A stretch of DNA of 64,000 bases. It comes from Eutrophomonas brisbanensis (GTDB lineage Bacteria; Pseudomonadota; Gammaproteobacteria; Burkholderiales; Eutrophovitaceae). Each line of letters starts with the position of its first letter. Within the stretch, counting starts at the first letter, position 1. The position numbers were made by a program, and so were the translations under genes. The stretch spans positions 806,001 through 870,000 of the forward strand of contig JAYQIQ010000004.1 in NCBI GenBank assembly GCA_038141705.1, written 5' to 3'. Of the stretch, positions 34,885-43,898 are shown one piece after another. The notes beneath the pieces were generated by a model. That model saw only the letters and a program-made list of their open reading frames with translations, was not told where the DNA came from and did not search any database.

Positions 34885-35943
34885 ATGAACATGAATATTC
34901 TTCCGTATCTCAATTTCGAACCAAAACTTGGAAATAACATCACCGCTGGGGAATGGGTATCCATTATCGGACGCACTACCGTCGGCGATAACTGTCACTT
35001 TGGAAATATTGTCACACTACGAGCAGACGGGGAATCAATCGCCGTTGGGAATGACTGCTGGTTTGCAGAATCGAGCACCGTGCATATTGCGGATAGTATG
35101 TTTGGAACTACGATCAAGAACAATGTAACTGTAGGGCGCTATGCTCTCGTGCATGCATGTGAGATTGGTGATAACTGCGTTCTTGGAGAGCATGCAGTTG
35201 TGATGGATAACGCAGTGGTTGTTAGTGATACCGTTATATGTGCCAATAGTGTCGTCCCTCCAGGCAAAAAACTCGAGGGTGGATGGGTGTACTCCGGGGT
35301 TCCAGCGAAACCGCGCCGCCAACTTGAAGCAGCTGAGCTTGAGAAACTGCGACAAATAGTCAAAAGCCGTGAAAAACTCGATGGCTCAGAACTAGTACTA
35401 GCGAATAACCCCGTGAAAAAACTACTTCTAACTCCAGGCGAAGGTGTAGCACAAAATACGAATAGCCATTCTTACGTAGCGCCCACTGCCAGTATTACCG
35501 GGGATCTCACGCTTGAGAAAGATTCCAGCATCTGGTTCGGAGTGGAGATTAATGCGGGCGGCGGGAGCGTAATCCTAGGCGAAGCAAGTAACATTCAAGA
35601 TAACTCACGGCTTTACGTGAAAGCGGGCGAACAAATAAAGATTGGCAAACGCGTGACAATCGGACACAACGTGCAATTGCATGCCTGCGAAATAGAAGAT
35701 GGCTGCATCATTGGAATGGGCTCTACCCTTTCGAAAGGAACGATTGTGAAAAAAGGAGGCGTGGTCGCGGCCGGCGCTGTCACTGAGCCTGACACAATTG
35801 TGGCGGAAGGAATGATTTGGTCGGGAAATCCTGCGAGACAATCGCGAGCACTATCTGAGGAAAATGCTCGTTTATTCTCGATCGGGGTCGACGTTTACAA
35901 AACCTATACGCAAAATTACAGCAAACTAAGTTCCTCTTCGTAA
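34885..35943 (+). CDS. Tandem gamma-carbonic-anhydrase-like hexapeptide-repeat protein
   Basis: A 352-aa protein made of two consecutive left-handed beta-helix units, each like a whole gamma-class carbonic anhydrase/YrdA protein. Unit one (about 1-155) has GDNCHFGNIVTLRADGES, VHIADSMFG, VGRYALVHACEIGDNCVLGE and the C-terminal WVYSGVPAKPRR. Unit two (about 190-340) repeats WFGVEINAGGGS, NIQDNSRLYV, VTIGHNVQLHACEIEDG and MIWSGNPARQSR. The metal-ligand His positions (IGHN, LHAC) are best kept in unit two, while unit one has VGRYALVHAC. The duplication could allow one catalytic and one structural unit, or acyltransferase-like function. It starts 67 nt after hcmA. Confidence 0.85.
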   Translation: MNMNILPYLNFEPKLGNNITAGEWVSIIGRTTVGDNCHFGNIVTLRADGESIAVGNDCWFAESSTVHIADSMFGTTIKNNVTVGRYALVHACEIGDNCVLGEHAVVMDNAVVVSDTVICANSVVPPGKKLEGGWVYSGVPAKPRRQLEAAELEKLRQIVKSREKLDGSELVLANNPVKKLLLTPGEGVAQNTNSHSYVAPTASITGDLTLEKDSSIWFGVEINAGGGSVILGEASNIQDNSRLYVKAGEQIKIGKRVTIGHNVQLHACEIEDGCIIGMGSTLSKGTIVKKGGVVAAGAVTEPDTIVAEGMIWSGNPARQSRALSEENARLFSIGVDVYKTYTQNYSKLSSSS

Positions 35944-35974
35944 TTTTGCGAGACTGAGTGGTAATGTGTCTAAC

Positions 35975-37279
35975 ATGATCACTCATCGTTCCATATTTTC
36001 CATCGCCGTTCCGGTGATGATTTCCAACATGTCTACCCCGTTGATCGGTGTGGTAGACACTGCAATCATGGGTCGTATTCCTGACCCAAGCCTTATTGGC
36101 TCCGTGGCACTCTCGTCGCTAATCTTTACGTTTATATTTTGGGCGTTTGGTTTCTTACGCATGGGAACCACTGGCTTAACTGCCCAAGCGGTTGGAGCAA
36201 AAGATGATGGGGAAATTAGTGCAACGTTGACGCGAGCGCTCCTTTTAGCTCTCAGCATTGGTGTTGTATTGATAATCCTTCAAATTCCGATTCGGTCGGC
36301 TGCCTTTGCAATAAGCGATGCAAGCCCCCAAGTCGAGACTCTCGCGATGAGTTACTTTGACATCCGAATATGGTCTGCTCCAGCTGCCCTTCTAAACTAC
36401 GCGCTACTAGGTTGGCTTATCGCGATTGGCAAACCAAAAGCTGCGCTAGCGCAACAGCTCACTCTCAATATATCGAACATGGTTCTTGATGCTTTCTTCG
36501 TACTGCACTTGGGCATGGGCGTTGAGGGAGTAGCACTCGGAACATTGATTGCTGAATATCTAGCGGCAATACTTGGGCTCATCATTGCTTGGAAGATGAC
36601 TCCGTTCTTCTTAGCGGGATCATCCGCATCTGTTTTCCAAAGAAAATCGATCGTGAGAATGTTAACGATCAATTCTGACATTATGATTCGCTCGCTTGCC
36701 CTTACTTTTGTATTCGGCTGGTTCACCTTCCAAGGAGCAAAATACGGAGACATCACGTTAGCTGCCAATGCGGTTCTTATCCATTTCCTCGCCGTGTCAG
36801 CAAATTTTCTAGATGGCTTTGCCTTTGCCACAGAAAAACTGGTGGGTGAATCGATTGGCGCTAAGCAAAGACAACTATTTAGACAAGCAATCAAGTTAAC
36901 TTCCCTTTGGGCAGCTATGTTTGCGCTCGCGATTTCAATTCTTTTGTTCGCAGTCGGCAATCATGTTATTCATCTTTTGACCGTCGACCCTGATGTACGA
37001 TTAGTAGCAGAGGAGTTTTTAATTTTGGGCGCAATCACACCCATCATTGGAGTATGGTGTTTTCAACTCGATGGAGTTTTCATCGGCGCCACTTTTTCTC
37101 GAGAAATGCGAAACAGTATGTTGCTCTCCACTGCTTTGTTCTTGCTGCTATGGGTTTTCCTAAGCCGTTACGGAAACGTGGGGTTGTGGCTTGCCTTCAT
37201 ATCCCACTTTATCCTTCGAGCGATTACGCTTTTAGCGTATCTCCCACGCATCAAAAGGTCTTTGAAAACAGTTAGCTAG
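35975..37279 (+). CDS. MATE-family efflux transporter (DinF subgroup)
   Basis: A Na+ or H+ driven multidrug exporter of about 434 aa with twelve predicted hydrophobic helices. It shows the MATE N-terminal AVPVMISNMSTPLIGVVDTAIMG and TTGLTAQAVGAKDDGEI, plus the pseudo-repeat FLDGFAFATEKLVGESIGA in the second half. DinF-type members are implicated in DNA-damage or oxidative-stress tolerance. The ATG at 35975 is preferred to an in-frame GTG at 35966. The stop overlaps that of the convergent symporter gene by sharing the palindrome CTAG. Confidence 0.9.
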   Translation: MITHRSIFSIAVPVMISNMSTPLIGVVDTAIMGRIPDPSLIGSVALSSLIFTFIFWAFGFLRMGTTGLTAQAVGAKDDGEISATLTRALLLALSIGVVLIILQIPIRSAAFAISDASPQVETLAMSYFDIRIWSAPAALLNYALLGWLIAIGKPKAALAQQLTLNISNMVLDAFFVLHLGMGVEGVALGTLIAEYLAAILGLIIAWKMTPFFLAGSSASVFQRKSIVRMLTINSDIMIRSLALTFVFGWFTFQGAKYGDITLAANAVLIHFLAVSANFLDGFAFATEKLVGESIGAKQRQLFRQAIKLTSLWAAMFALAISILLFAVGNHVIHLLTVDPDVRLVAEEFLILGAITPIIGVWCFQLDGVFIGATFSREMRNSMLLSTALFLLLWVFLSRYGNVGLWLAFISHFILRAITLLAYLPRIKRSLKTVS

Positions 37280-38586
37280 ACATCCATATTTGTTTTTTCG
37301 CCCTGCATCCTCGCGATAATCGTTGCACATACCGCGTCACCCCAAATATTGACGCTGGTACGACACATATCGAGCACGCGGTCGAAAACCAACAGTACGC
37401 CGATCGCCTCGACCGGAAGACCCACTGCTCCAAGAATAATCGCAATCGCAACCAAAGATGCCGATGGAACCCCTGCCACTCCAATCGACGTGAGAAGTGC
37501 AACCACTACAATCGTGAATTGAATCCCGAGGCTTAGGTCCAGTCCATACGCTTGCGCGATGAACATCGCAGCTGCGCACTCATAGAGCGCAGTTCCATTC
37601 ATGTTGACCGTCGCGCCAAGCGGCAACACAAAACTGGAAATACCGTTTGACACACCAACATTATTTTCTAAACTTCGCATCGTTACTGGAAGGGTCGCCG
37701 ACGAGGAAGCCGTGGAAAAAGCCGTGAGCATCGCTGGAGACACTGCCTTAATCGTTGCGTAAGGTTTAACTTTGCCTACATAGCGAAGCAGCAATGGCAG
37801 TATTACCAATGCGTGTACACAGAGTGCTGCAAAAACAGTTAAAGAAAATATGGCCAGGGGTTTTGCCGCCGCAAAGCCAGTCTTTGCTATAACTCCAGCT
37901 ACAAGCCCAAAGACGCCAATCGGCGCAAACTTCATAATCCATTCCGTCATACTCATCATGACTTGGAATGTCGCTTCCCAAAAACGAGAGAAAGAATCAC
38001 GCAAGTTATCCGACAACTTAGTGATAAAAAAACCAAACAGCAGTGCAAAGAAAATCAAACCGAGCATCTGTCCCTCGGCCGCTGCTTTAATAATATTCGG
38101 TGGCACCATACGAATAAAAATTTCTGCAACATCTCCAGCGCCCTTTGTTTCAATCGATGCGCTTATTGCTGGGCCGTCATCATCGTCTATGGCAAGCAAT
38201 TCTCCGACTGGGCGACCGTCGAACGTTCCAGGAGAGACTAAATTGATAAGCGCGAGGCCAATAAGGATTGCCAATAACGTCGTGGTTGCATAAAAAACTA
38301 ATGTTCGCATCCCAATTGCACCAAGATTTCCTGACGAACCGATTCCTTGCATACCCACTACGATTGAAGAAGCGATCAACGGAACGATGATCATCTTCAA
38401 GGCATTTAAAAACAGTGTTCCGATGTATTCAAAGATAGAGAGATAAGTAACACCAAAGATCGCAGCTTCGTTACCCCCAAATGAAAATTGTTTGACGACG
38501 GAACCTGCAACCGCCGCAAGCGCGATTGCAATGAGAATCTGCCAATGCAAAGGTAACTTCCGCATACTTTTCTCCGATCTAATCAA
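37276..38586 (-). CDS. Dicarboxylate/amino acid:cation symporter (DAACS family)
   Basis: A 436-aa GltP/DctA-type Na+ or H+ coupled symporter with eight helices and two hairpins. HP1 contains the Ser-rich FSTASSSATLPVTM, TM7 the LPLGATVNMNGTALYE motif (NMNGT in place of NMDGT), HP2 the SIGVAGVPSASLVA loop, and TM8 the DRVLDMCRTSVNIWGDAV segment with the substrate Arg/Asn. It would import glutamate, aspartate or C4-dicarboxylates; Arg in DMCRTS favours acidic substrates. It is convergent with the MATE gene. Confidence 0.92.
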   Translation of the reverse strand: MIRSEKSMRKLPLHWQILIAIALAAVAGSVVKQFSFGGNEAAIFGVTYLSIFEYIGTLFLNALKMIIVPLIASSIVVGMQGIGSSGNLGAIGMRTLVFYATTTLLAILIGLALINLVSPGTFDGRPVGELLAIDDDDGPAISASIETKGAGDVAEIFIRMVPPNIIKAAAEGQMLGLIFFALLFGFFITKLSDNLRDSFSRFWEATFQVMMSMTEWIMKFAPIGVFGLVAGVIAKTGFAAAKPLAIFSLTVFAALCVHALVILPLLLRYVGKVKPYATIKAVSPAMLTAFSTASSSATLPVTMRSLENNVGVSNGISSFVLPLGATVNMNGTALYECAAAMFIAQAYGLDLSLGIQFTIVVVALLTSIGVAGVPSASLVAIAIILGAVGLPVEAIGVLLVFDRVLDMCRTSVNIWGDAVCATIIARMQGEKTNMDV

Positions 38587-38639
38587 CCTTACGTAACCTT
38601 AACCCGAGTTTGAGGATTCACAAAATATCGGACCTCTAC

Positions 38640-39536
38640 TCAATCATCGATCGACTTTAGGAAATCCTCTATGAGCGTTCCCTCAGCTCGGATTACATGC
38701 TCGGTCGCTGGGAACGTTCCGCGCTGAACGTCGTGGATGAAATCCTTAAACCCCCCAACCCGTTCTTTGTGGAGCTGCTCTTTTAATTCGTAAATTTTCC
38801 GGTATTGCTTTGAGTGTCTTGGATAGGGCGGTCGATTATTTCCCAGAATGTCCTCTGCAAACAAAAACTGGATGTCTCCTCCTTTTCCGCCCCCAATCGA
38901 AGAAGTAAGCAGCGTCGTTCGCTTACTGATTTCTATCAAAAGCTCCTCTGGTATCACCTCTACTTCTACCGCATACGCTCCGGCATCTTCTAAAATTTTG
39001 ATTTCTTCATATACCCATCGCGCTTCTTCGAGCGTTTTACCCACCGCTCGTAGTCCCCCGGTCCAAGTGCTTTTTCTCGGCACCAAACCCGCATGGCCTT
39101 GCACGGGCACTCCTGCCTCTGCAGCCACACTTATAAAACGTGGGGACCACTGACACATGATTGCATCTGCGCCAAGCTCCATTGCGGTGTAAGCCAAACG
39201 AACCGCTTCGGTTTCACTGGCGGCAGCCACGAGCGGAACAGAGAAAGCCATGAATGTCTTCGGTGCGGCATCGCGAATTGCTTTTGCCAAATGCGGCTGC
39301 TTTGGATCGAAACGAACTTTCATCGTATCAATTCCTGCCTCCTCGGCAGCCGCAGCCTCTTCTGGGGAGAATGGGAGCGTTTCACATAACACTCGCTTAC
39401 CCTTCGCGTCTCTTAAATCTTTCACCGTGTAATTCCGAACGCCGTAAGCGCCCCCCAAGGTCATAATGCGTTTCAATCCTTCTCTGGTTGCCTCCCGCGA
39501 AGGAATTCCGCCATCTCCAGTTGCATGACTTGCCAT
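38640..39536 (-). CDS. PanB-like (ketopantoate hydroxymethyltransferase family) protein
   Basis: A 298-aa TIM-barrel of the PEP mutase/PanB superfamily. GVRNYTVKDLRDAKGKR, AYTAMELGADAIMCQ, VPVQGHAGLVPRKSTWTGGL (PanB equivalent GHLGLTPQ) and the metal-site Glu in VEVEVIPEEL are visible. It departs from true PanB: the LTAYD and VGDSL metal motifs read VLCETLPFSPEEA and KVRFDP. A role in pantothenate synthesis is therefore doubtful, and a related aldol or lyase reaction on another oxo acid is more likely. AGGAG precedes the ATG by eight bases. No panC or panD is nearby. Confidence 0.7.
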   Translation of the reverse strand: MASHATGDGGIPSREATREGLKRIMTLGGAYGVRNYTVKDLRDAKGKRVLCETLPFSPEEAAAAEEAGIDTMKVRFDPKQPHLAKAIRDAAPKTFMAFSVPLVAAASETEAVRLAYTAMELGADAIMCQWSPRFISVAAEAGVPVQGHAGLVPRKSTWTGGLRAVGKTLEEARWVYEEIKILEDAGAYAVEVEVIPEELLIEISKRTTLLTSSIGGGKGGDIQFLFAEDILGNNRPPYPRHSKQYRKIYELKEQLHKERVGGFKDFIHDVQRGTFPATEHVIRAEGTLIEDFLKSIDD

Positions 39537-39547
39537 CGATATTTCTC

Positions 39548-39976
39548 CTATCCGTCTTTTTTAATTACAAAAGGGGCACGCCCCTTCGATTCCCGTAAAC
39601 GATTTATCGGTACGAGAATCGTCGGTGTCTGTAGCAGTTTAGCAATGAGTCTTTTTTTACCAGGCAGATTCGTGAGGACCAGCCCAATTAATATGGCGAG
39701 TAACCCCGGGCCCGGTAAAAACAACATCAAAATCCCAAGCACCAAAAGGAGTACTCCAACAATGTTTTTTAGCGCAAAGACGAGAAGTTGTTTAATCGAT
39801 CTTCGGGTAACTAGACTAGCGCTGTCATTTACCAAAAAATAATCTGCGGGCAGACGAACCAACACCCAGGGCATCATGAGCAAGCTAGCAATAAAAGCAA
39901 TGAAAGAAATCGTCGCTACCCAAACGACGATCTCCTGATTGCTCGCTAGCCAATTCATGATTAGATCCATCTTCAT
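39548..39976 (-). CDS. PGPGW-motif transmembrane protein
   Basis: A 142-aa small membrane protein with an N-terminal hydrophobic helix (about 18-40), two central helices and the conserved LFLPGPGLLAILIGL segment that names the family (PGPG, here without the terminal Trp). A basic stretch GKKRLIAKLL follows. Function is unknown in the family. It lies 11 nt upstream of the PanB-like gene and is co-directional, so the two may be co-transcribed. Confidence 0.75.
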   Translation of the reverse strand: MKMDLIMNWLASNQEIVVWVATISFIAFIASLLMMPWVLVRLPADYFLVNDSASLVTRRSIKQLLVFALKNIVGVLLLVLGILMLFLPGPGLLAILIGLVLTNLPGKKRLIAKLLQTPTILVPINRLRESKGRAPFVIKKDG

Positions 39977-40020
39977 AACAACTCTGCCAGTAAAAAACGT
40001 ACGTTATTTTCTGCTAACAC

Positions 40021-41226
40021 TTAATAGATAAGAAAGGGATCTCTTTCAGCTTTCCACTCCATCTCATCGATTGCCACTTGCTCGTATAAGTCTGCTGCAG
40101 ACGATTCTCCATCATCAATCCAATCGCGTAGCAATGGACTCCCGTTGATTAGGTCAATCGCCAATCGGTCATGCTCGTACTCATAGGCAAACGAGCGCCA
40201 CAAATCAAATGAAGGAGATAACGTTTTTATCGCCTTAAAGGCTACCGCCATTAAGCGCCAGGGATTGAAATGGTCGGGGTTATAGAACGCGTCATTATCG
40301 ACATGAATCTGGATCCCCTCGCAAAGCTCACCCGCGTGTTTATTAAATGTCGGTTCAAACCAGCATTGACGCAAATGACAACCCGCCGAGATGTTGGGAT
40401 CAATTGCCAACATCTTTTCAACAAGTTTTTTTGCCTCTATTTCTGGGGCGCCAAATAATTCCAAGGGTCGCGTAGTCCCCCTGCCCTCAGATAATGTCGT
40501 TCCCTCAAGCATGACAGTTCCGGGGTAACACCGCGCCATTGATAAATTCGGTGCATTCGGACTCGGGTTTATCCAAGCGCGTTCGAGCGATGGCCACCCA
40601 AACCCTGGAGCCGCTTGCGGATCCCAATCACGCATTTCGATAACTTTTAAATCAACGTCAATCTTATTTTTATCTACAAACCAAAGCGCCAACTCTCCCA
40701 TGGTCATTCCGTGACGCATCGGCATTGGACCGGCGCCTACAAAACTTTCCCAACCCGATCGCAATTTATATCCCTCTATCTGTCTCCCGATTGGGTTCGG
40801 GCGATCTAAAACCCAAACGCTTTTTTGCTGTGCAGATGCAGCCTCAAGGACATAGAGAAGTGTTGTAATAAACGTGTAAATTCGGCAACCCAAATCTTGC
40901 AGATCAACAAGAATGACATCGAAGTCTTGAAACATCTCATCAGTAGGACGTCTCACCTCCCCGTATAAACTATGGATCGGTATTTGATGGGTCGGATCCA
41001 CAAAATTGTCGGACTCCACCATATTGTCTTGTTTGTCGCCCCGTAACCCATGCTGCGGCCCAAACGCTGAGACGAGCGAAATCCCAGGAATATTAGCTAC
41101 GACATCAATGGAGTGGACGAGTCTTGCATTTACCGACGCGGGGTGTGCCAAAAGCGAAATCCTTTTACCCCTCAGAGCTTTTTGAAGCTCGACTTCCTCC
41201 TCTAATCTTTCAATTCCAAATTTCAA
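40021..41226 (-). CDS. DUF1343/NamZ-family protein (exo-beta-N-acetylmuramidase-like)
   Basis: A 401-aa protein of the family whose Bacillus and Tannerella members (NamZ) remove terminal N-acetylmuramic acid from peptidoglycan fragments. Conserved segments are ISLLAHPASVNA, SAFGPQHGLRGDKQDN, VDLQDLGCRIYTFITTLLYVL, VLDRPNPIGRQIEGY, PMPMRHGMTMGELA and TTLSEGRGTTRPLELFGAP. Characterised exported members have signal peptides; this one begins MKFGIERLEEEVELQ with none, so it is probably cytosolic and would act on imported muropeptides. It overlaps the DOMON-like gene by 17 nt. Confidence 0.85.
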   Translation of the reverse strand: MKFGIERLEEEVELQKALRGKRISLLAHPASVNARLVHSIDVVANIPGISLVSAFGPQHGLRGDKQDNMVESDNFVDPTHQIPIHSLYGEVRRPTDEMFQDFDVILVDLQDLGCRIYTFITTLLYVLEAASAQQKSVWVLDRPNPIGRQIEGYKLRSGWESFVGAGPMPMRHGMTMGELALWFVDKNKIDVDLKVIEMRDWDPQAAPGFGWPSLERAWINPSPNAPNLSMARCYPGTVMLEGTTLSEGRGTTRPLELFGAPEIEAKKLVEKMLAIDPNISAGCHLRQCWFEPTFNKHAGELCEGIQIHVDNDAFYNPDHFNPWRLMAVAFKAIKTLSPSFDLWRSFAYEYEHDRLAIDLINGSPLLRDWIDDGESSAADLYEQVAIDEMEWKAERDPFLIY

Positions 41227-41809
41227 CTTGGCTCCCTGGTGCTTGCTCTTTAAAAAAATCTACATAACTCGTAAACCCGTCTTTATGATGGAAATCAGGG
41301 TTTCCACTCGGGAATCGTAACCCGTAATAGCAAAAATTCCCATCTCGTTTTTGAATCACCGCGGTTGGGGAAAAGCTTAGTGACTCCACCGGTCCAAGTA
41401 CATCCATTACGGCATGAAAATCAAGATGAGTACTCACGCTTAATTGCTCAGCGGATTCCATCGCCGTCGATACACGTAGTGATATTTCATCAACGATCGA
41501 CATCCCTTCACGGTAATCTGAAAAACAATATGCCGCCCAATTTTCAGATGGAGATAGATTGAGCTCAATATATTTGCCATCTCTTGCCAAAATAAAAAAC
41601 TCGAAGCAAGTCTCCTTCCAAAGCCCATCTCTGCGCATCGCCGGACCAGTGGGCGGATAAAGTACTTGGGGCGACTCACTTTGCACCGTAAAAGTTATTC
41701 CTAGTTGAATATCTTTCTTCCAAACCCCTTCAAAAACAATGTCGATATTCTCAGCCTGAGAGTTGCCCGGGTGCGGTAGTAGTTTGTGCGATACACTCAT
41801 AGGAGCCAT
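41210..41809 (-). CDS. DOMON-like domain protein of unknown function
   Basis: A 199-aa beta-rich protein matching the bacterial DOMON-like group: RRDGLWKETCFEFFILARDG, YIELNLSPSENWAAYCFSDY and YYGLRFPSGNPDFHHKDGF. No signal peptide or membrane segment is seen, and no heme ligand pattern can be claimed. It overlaps the start of the NamZ-like gene by 17 nt (ending at 41210), so the two are translated together; this pairing may be the best clue to function. Confidence 0.65.
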   Translation of the reverse strand: MAPMSVSHKLLPHPGNSQAENIDIVFEGVWKKDIQLGITFTVQSESPQVLYPPTGPAMRRDGLWKETCFEFFILARDGKYIELNLSPSENWAAYCFSDYREGMSIVDEISLRVSTAMESAEQLSVSTHLDFHAVMDVLGPVESLSFSPTAVIQKRDGNFCYYGLRFPSGNPDFHHKDGFTSYVDFFKEQAPGSQVEIWN

Positions 41810-41839
41810 TACGAATAAAACACTTTGGTATCAGAGTAC

Positions 41840-42517
41840 ATGAAAAGAACGTCTCCGAAAAAATCCCTCGTCAAGAGAGAAATGTTGGAAAGCGATGGCG
41901 TTCGCAAGGCAATTGAGGCCGCAGGAGAAAACATAAAACTCTTGAGCCGGGAAGAACTTTCTCAATCACTACACAGAACGATCGAACAGGCTCCAAACAA
42001 AAAATCAATTTGGGTTTTCGGGTATGGATCATTAATTTGGAATCCAATGTTGAATTTCACAAAAAAAGCTTTGGTTACGATTCATGGATATCACCGCGGT
42101 TTTTACTTGTGGTCACGGATCAACCGGGGGAACCCCGAAGTTCCTGGTCTGGTGCTCGCACTGGATCGTGGCGGATCGTGCAGGGGCATGGCATACAAAC
42201 TTCCAACAAAGACATTCCGAGAGGAACTTGAGATCCTTTGGAGACGCGAAATGCTTGGTCGCGCCTACTCGCCTCGATGGGTCAACATCCAAATCGATGG
42301 GGTATCGCACCACGCGCTCACGTTTGTGATCGATAGAAATTCTGAGGCTTACACGGGAAAGCTTAAAGACAAAGCGATTATCAAAATTATAAAAACCGCA
42401 AAAGGACACTACGGCTCGAGCTTAGATTATTTGTACCAAACTGCGGAGAGCTTTCGTGAAAACAATATTACTGATCGAAAAATCTTTAAGCTCGAAGCGC
42501 AATTGAAAAAATCTTAG
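41840..42517 (+). CDS. ChaC-type gamma-glutamylcyclotransferase
   Basis: A 225-aa enzyme that degrades glutathione to 5-oxoproline and Cys-Gly. The substrate loop IWVFGYGSLIWNP is at residues 58-68, followed by GYHRGFYLWSRINRGNPEVPGLVLALDRGG and LWRREMLGRAYSPRW. The 40-residue N-terminal helix is typical of ChaC. The ATG at 41840 is used; an in-frame TTG at 41825 gives five extra residues with no better ribosome binding site. The stop overlaps the convergent transporter gene. Together with the Prx-Grx and MAPEG genes, glutathione chemistry recurs in the window. Confidence 0.9.
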   Translation: MKRTSPKKSLVKREMLESDGVRKAIEAAGENIKLLSREELSQSLHRTIEQAPNKKSIWVFGYGSLIWNPMLNFTKKALVTIHGYHRGFYLWSRINRGNPEVPGLVLALDRGGSCRGMAYKLPTKTFREELEILWRREMLGRAYSPRWVNIQIDGVSHHALTFVIDRNSEAYTGKLKDKAIIKIIKTAKGHYGSSLDYLYQTAESFRENNITDRKIFKLEAQLKKS

Positions 42518-43780
42518 CGCATCGAAGAGTCAGGTTCTATGCCGCGAGACGATTCGAGCGTGCGCGAAGCATTAACCAAGCCGATGATTAATATCGTCAG
42601 AAGATTCCAAGAAACTCCATTTAAGAATGCCGCGACATACGATCCAGTAACGTCAAAGATATAGCCCGACAGCCATCCACCCATTGCCATTCCAATTAGT
42701 GAGGAAAACATCACCAAGCCGACGCGAAAACCTGCTTGAGCCTCTGGAAAATACTCCCTTACAACCAGTGCGTACGCTGGGACAATACCGCCTTGGAAAA
42801 GACCAAACAAAATTGAAATGACATATAGCGAAGTAATTTGATCACTTAATAAAAATAAGGATAGTGCGAACGCCTGTAAAACGTTTCCAATAATCAGTGT
42901 TTTTAAACCCCCCCACCGATCGGACAGCCATCCAAATGTCATTCGGCTCGCCACACCACAAGCAAGTAGTATTGAAAGCAGCTCAGCACCCTTCGCTGGA
43001 CCGTAACCTAAATCACTGCAAAACGCGACCATATGAACTTGTGGCATAGCCATTGCGATACAACACCCAAAGGCCGCGAAAATAAGTAAGCCCTGAAAAA
43101 GATTGCGATTACAGTCAATGGTCTTCAGCTGCTTAGAAACCACTCCGTCAATTCCGACTTCGATCGGTTTCGGTTTAGCTCTGAGCGCAGTGGCCAAAGG
43201 AACCATCAGTATGACTACCAACACCCCGATGATTGTGTGACTCGTTCTCCATCCGTAATCAACAACTAATCGATCTAACACCAGCGGCCAAAATGCGCCA
43301 GCCAAATACTGCCCGCTCGCAATAATCCCCACAGCCGCACCACGCCGCACTACGAACCACTTTGAGACGTGGGCTATCACTGGTGCAAACGTAGTCGACG
43401 TGCCAAGTCCTATTAGTAAAGCATGAATGAGACTTAGGACATAAATATTGCGAGATAACGCTGCTAATACATAGCCAATACTCACTAAGAGCAATTCCAA
43501 CAATGACCGCCCTATAAATTCCCCGCTTATCTGAAAATGCGCCAAATAGAATTCCTCCTAAACCGTAACCGATCATCGTTAGGGTGTAGGGCAAAGAAGC
43601 ATCCGCACGACTAATACCAAAGTCCGCTTGGAATGTTGGCAAGAACACGACAACTGACCACATCCCGACGCCAGCGACGATGCAAAAAACGAGAACAATA
43701 AAAAGTCGAATCCAGGCGGATCGAGAGTCGGGCTCAATGTATTGTGTAGAAAAAATATTACCTCCTAATACGTCGCTCAT
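42514..43780 (-). CDS. Major facilitator superfamily transporter, one frameshift
   Basis: A 12-helix MFS protein resembling the monocarboxylate/oxalate-formate group. The N-terminal half has FCIVAGVGMWSVVVFLPTF, GISRADASLPYTL, and the A-loop GAFSDKRGIYRAV. The C-terminal half has MPQVHMVAFCSDLGYGPAKGA, FGWLSDRWGGLKTLIIG and FGLFQGGIVPAYALVVREY. The halves are in different frames; removing one A of the pair at 43487-43488 joins GIAL to VSIGYVLAAL. The ATG at 43780 is chosen; the transporter would then be about 420 aa. It diverges from the acyl-CoA synthetase gene, so it may import that enzyme's acid. Confidence 0.8.
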
Positions 43781-43885
43781 CACGTTTGATCGATTCAATA
43801 TCAAAGCAAATAAGGTACAGGAGATTAGCCTATTCTTACCCTTCTTTTTACGTTAAAGTAGGCCGCAAACTAAAAAAATATTGTT

Positions 43886-43898
43886 GGAGGAAATTTTG
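43886..43898 (+). promoter_or_regulatory. Ribosome binding site that sets a TTG start
   Basis: GGAGGAAA (43886-43893) precedes TTG at 43896-43898. Earlier in-frame TTG codons at 43881 and 43884 lie upstream of or within this site and are unlikely starts. Confidence 0.7.

Noticed and set aside
35966..35977. GTG at 35966 as MATE start
   Set aside because: The ATG nine bases later gives a standard N-terminus; neither has a clear ribosome binding site, so the ATG was kept.
36397..36960. 187-codon open frame antisense to the MATE gene
   Set aside because: Lies wholly within a well-conserved membrane protein gene; the product has no recognisable domain or ribosome binding site.
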